From: Pseudomonas monteilii NBRC 103158 = DSM 14164
GTDB lineage: Bacteria > Pseudomonadota > Gammaproteobacteria > Pseudomonadales > Pseudomonadaceae
NCBI RefSeq assembly: GCF_000730605.1
Contig: NZ_BBIS01000010.1
Location: 124,001 to 188,000, forward strand
Direction: 5' to 3'
Length of the DNA stretch: 64,000 bases
A model generated the notes under the pieces. That model was not told the origin of the DNA, ran no database searches, and saw nothing but the letters and a program-made list of their open reading frames with translations. Positions 62,065 through 64,000 of the stretch are shown piece after piece (the first letter of the stretch is position 1; every line of letters begins with the position of its first letter). A program made the position numbers and the translations under genes.

Positions 62065-62616
62065 ATGACAAATGACCAAGGATTACGCCTTCAACTCCTG
62101 GTGCGTGAGGCGCAGCACAAGTCCGATATGGCTGAATTGATCGATCAGTCATCCCGCCTTCGGCTGGTGGGCGAGCTGATGCAGCACTGGGGAGAGCAGC
62201 GTTCGCGGTTAGGGCTGGCCTCAAGCATGGGCAGCCAGATGGGCACCATCATGGAATGGAAGGGGGCAGCGCCGAGAGGCGGTGCGTCAGGGGCGCGGAT
62301 CTTAGTTAGTGGGGCGGGTCTCGACCATGCAGCGGCGGAAGTTGATGCGGCCGTGGCGGAATTGGAGCGTCGCAACGACCGGGGCGTGATCCTGGCAAAG
62401 CTGGCCACACTTCGATACGTCCACGGTGTGACCGTCCGGGAGCAGATGCGCGAAGTAGGGCTAGCGGAACATGCGGATAGAACCTATCGGAACTGGGTAA
62501 AGGCGCTGCATCTACAAGTGCTCGCTATCTTGGCGGCCCGATCAGGCCGGGTTCGCCTGCCTACCGTTCGTCGGGTAAATATGACGCTGGCGAGCCCTCT
62601 AAATCCACGGGGATAG
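62065..62616 (+). CDS. Probable late-gene regulator
   Basis: This is a 183-residue protein with GGAGG 7 bases before ATG 62065. The C-terminal half has a helix-turn-helix-like arrangement (AKLATLRYVHGVTVREQMREVGLAEHADRTYRNWVKAL) similar to sigma-region-4 or antiterminator Q-type proteins. Its place between the origin and the holin/terminase genes supports a late regulator. Family not certain. Confidence 0.5.
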   Translation: MTNDQGLRLQLLVREAQHKSDMAELIDQSSRLRLVGELMQHWGEQRSRLGLASSMGSQMGTIMEWKGAAPRGGASGARILVSGAGLDHAAAEVDAAVAELERRNDRGVILAKLATLRYVHGVTVREQMREVGLAEHADRTYRNWVKALHLQVLAILAARSGRVRLPTVRRVNMTLASPLNPRG

Positions 62617-62737
62617 ATGGCGAACCATGTACCGAAAACCACCCCTTTTCGGTTTTTCCGGAGGCATGTAAAAAGGCGCCACGATATGAAAAGTGCGCCT
62701 AGGCGCTCCCCCAACAAGCACTGTTTTGCGAACCGAG

Positions 62738-62764
62738 AACCCTGCCGGCTGGCGGGGTTTTCTG
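62738..62764 (+). terminator. Terminator before holin
   Basis: AACCCTGCC-GGCT-GGCGGGGTT (one T-G pair) followed by TTCTGTTT. It probably separates early from late transcription, the point where an antiterminator would act. Confidence 0.65.
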
Positions 62765-62797
62765 TTTCTAGCGCTGTGCTTTGCCAATGAGGCCTTC

Positions 62798-63145
62798 ATG
62801 AATAGTGAGCAGCAAGCGTTAGTTGAGATGCCGATATGGTTGGTGATCGTCTTATCCCTGGTCGGCGGTGTTTCGGGCGAAATGTGGCGAGCCGACAAGG
62901 CGGGTGTTCGGGGCTGGTCTTTGGTGCGTCGGATCGTGCTGCGGTCTGGTGCCTGCATCGTCTGCGGGCTGTCGACCATCATGCTGTTCTACTCGGCAGG
63001 GTTGTCGATCTGGACTGCTGGTGCAATCGGCTGCCTGACCGCGATGGCCGGTGCCGATGTCGCCATCGGTCTGTACGAGCGCTGGGCCGCCAAGCGCCTG
63101 GGTGTTTGCGAGATGCCGCCGCGCAGTGGCGAGCCGGGTCAGTGA
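62798..63145 (+). CDS. Phage holin
   Basis: This is a 115-residue protein with three hydrophobic helices (about residues 10-28, 48-68 and 72-92), a length and layout typical of class I holins, which form holes in the inner membrane at lysis. No endolysin is adjacent, so it may lie further right as in many Pseudomonas phages. Confidence 0.7.
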   Translation: MNSEQQALVEMPIWLVIVLSLVGGVSGEMWRADKAGVRGWSLVRRIVLRSGACIVCGLSTIMLFYSAGLSIWTAGAIGCLTAMAGADVAIGLYERWAAKRLGVCEMPPRSGEPGQ

Positions 63146-63309
63146 CCTGGCCGAAACCCTGGCAGGGGCCGGGGACCCTGGCAAATATCGGGGGGTACGG
63201 GACGGGAAACCCGCGGCTCTTTGCTAGCGGGAGGGTTGCCAGCTTACTGAAATTCAACCTGTTGAAATTGAAAGGTTGTTCGTTGAAATGCCTCTGAAAG
63301 GGAAGGCTC
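63146..63309. other. Non-coding region before terminase, possible cos/pac
   Basis: There is no gene. The stretch has GC-rich short repeats (CCCTGGCA twice, at 63,168-63,200) followed by ATATCGGGGGG, and lies just upstream of the terminase small subunit gene, where lambda-like phages keep cos. Confidence 0.45.
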
Positions 63310-63921
63310 ATGACGGATTCGAACTTCATGTCAAAGAGCGCCTTTGCGGCTCGCATAGGGAGATCACCCAGTTACATCACCTGGCTGAAAAACAACGACC
63401 GGTTGGTGCTTTCACCCGATGGCAAATTGGTGGACGTGCAGGCTACCGAAGCCAAGATTCAGGAGACTGCGGACCCAAGCAAATCAGCCGTCGCGGCCCG
63501 GCATGAAGAAAACCGTATCGAGCGGGATGTCCGGGCCCACCTTCAACCCGGCGCCGACACACCTGCGGTGCAGCAACCGGATCACCCGCCTGGTAGCGGG
63601 CCCAACTTCCAGCGGGCCAAGGCGCATCGAGAGTTCTATCTCGCAGGACTGGCCGAGACCGAGTTTTACAAAGTGCGGGGCAGCCTGGTCGAACGGGTCG
63701 CAGTCGAAGACGCTGCGTTCGCTGCAGGGCGGATGCTTCGCGAGCAGTTTTTCGGGCTTGCCCCCCAGCTCGCTGGCGAAGTGGTGGGGATGAGTGACCT
63801 GTGGGAAGTTGAGAAACACCTCACCGACACCTTCCGGCGTGTGTTCACCGACGCAGCCAAGATGAACAGCGCCGACCTGGAAAAAGCCATTAACCACAAT
63901 CGAGCCGAAAAGCAGAGCTGA
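63310..63921 (+). CDS. Terminase small subunit (Nu1-like)
   Basis: This 203-residue protein has a Nu1-type N-terminal winged helix (NFMSKSAFAARIGRSPSYITWL) that recognises the packaging site, and a C-terminal part that binds the large subunit. It is followed 4 bases later by the large subunit gene. Confidence 0.85.
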   Translation: MTDSNFMSKSAFAARIGRSPSYITWLKNNDRLVLSPDGKLVDVQATEAKIQETADPSKSAVAARHEENRIERDVRAHLQPGADTPAVQQPDHPPGSGPNFQRAKAHREFYLAGLAETEFYKVRGSLVERVAVEDAAFAAGRMLREQFFGLAPQLAGEVVGMSDLWEVEKHLTDTFRRVFTDAAKMNSADLEKAINHNRAEKQS

Positions 63922-63925
63922 GCCT

Positions 63926-64000
63926 ATGAACACCGGATACGCAGACGGTGCAGAGGTGTACCGCGAAGCGTTTTGCCGGGGGCTGATGCCTGACCCAGAT
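63926..64000 (+). CDS. Terminase large subunit, N-terminal fragment
   Basis: Only 25 codons lie inside the window (MNTGYADGAEVYREAFCRGL...). The VYREAFCRGLMPDPD part resembles the start of lambda GpA-type large terminase subunits. The gene continues beyond the right edge. Confidence 0.65.
   Translation, partial: MNTGYADGAEVYREAFCRGLMPDPD

Noticed and set aside
61736..62068. Open frame of 110 codons starting in the primase stop codon
   Set aside because: It reads through the origin-like repeats; residues follow the DNA repeats (VGVLGL, PNKPNTPNT), so coding is unlikely despite the ATGA start.

Overview
The window reads as a Pseudomonas chromosome of the P. putida group. The unbroken core block (cation transporter, chemoreceptor, PuuP-like permease, nadA, bepA, tusA-like, perM, bcp, gcvR, dapA, bamC, MBL hydrolase, purC, tRNA-Ser) matches what I remember of P. 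putida gene order. GC is high, and the intergenic repeats are the Pseudomonas REP type (TTCGCGGGC...GCCCGCGAA). The block is flanked on both sides by integrated mobile DNA.

Region 1 (1 to about 32,489) is one end of an integrative conjugative element (ICE) of the PAPI-1/pKLC102/PFGI-1 family, with almost every gene on the minus strand. From right to left it holds a maintenance and replication module (parA/soj, four small conserved genes, dnaB, three small genes, NdpA-like nucleoid protein, Arc-type repressor, parB, DUF2857, an STY4528-type replication protein, prepilin peptidase). A DNA-processing module follows (PFL_4669-family protein, DUF3158, ssb, a small Rmf/CrpP-fold gene, type IA topoisomerase, SNF2-type helicase). 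Last is a type IVb conjugative pilus operon, pilL-N-O-P-Q-R-S-T-V-M. The pilus operon carries an inserted acetyltransferase gene between pilV and pilM, and a lone HEPN-like gene sits upstream of pilL. The element ends in the 3' half of a tRNA-Lys(TTT) gene (32,490-32,534), the classic attachment site. The integrase end and the intact tRNA-Lys must lie left of the window.

Two DNA structures in the ICE stand out. Four near-identical palindromes lie inside the coding sequence of the STY4528-type replication gene and are read in three different frames, so DNA sequence rather than protein is conserved. About 1 kb away is a non-coding array of nine 78-84 bp units, each with two palindromes whose arms change together between units. 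These are the best candidates here for a replication origin and/or a partition centromere served by the ParA/ParB, DnaB and replication proteins encoded alongside.

Region 2 (about 32,535-48,410) is ordinary core chromosome: polyamine sensing and uptake (McpU-like receptor beside a PuuP-like permease), NAD, lysine and purine synthesis, outer-membrane assembly factors, and a tRNA-Ser(CGA).

Region 3 (about 48,411-64,000, running off the end) is a lambdoid prophage beside tRNA-Ser. It opens with a two-gene cargo operon (GHKL-type ATPase plus STAS-like DUF4325 protein), then integrase and excisionase. A leftward early operon follows, with a cytosine-5 methyltransferase. A CI/Cro immunity region comes next, then rightward replication genes (CII-like, TraR-like, primase-helicase), a repeat cluster resembling a phage origin, a late regulator, holin, terminase small subunit and the start of the large subunit.
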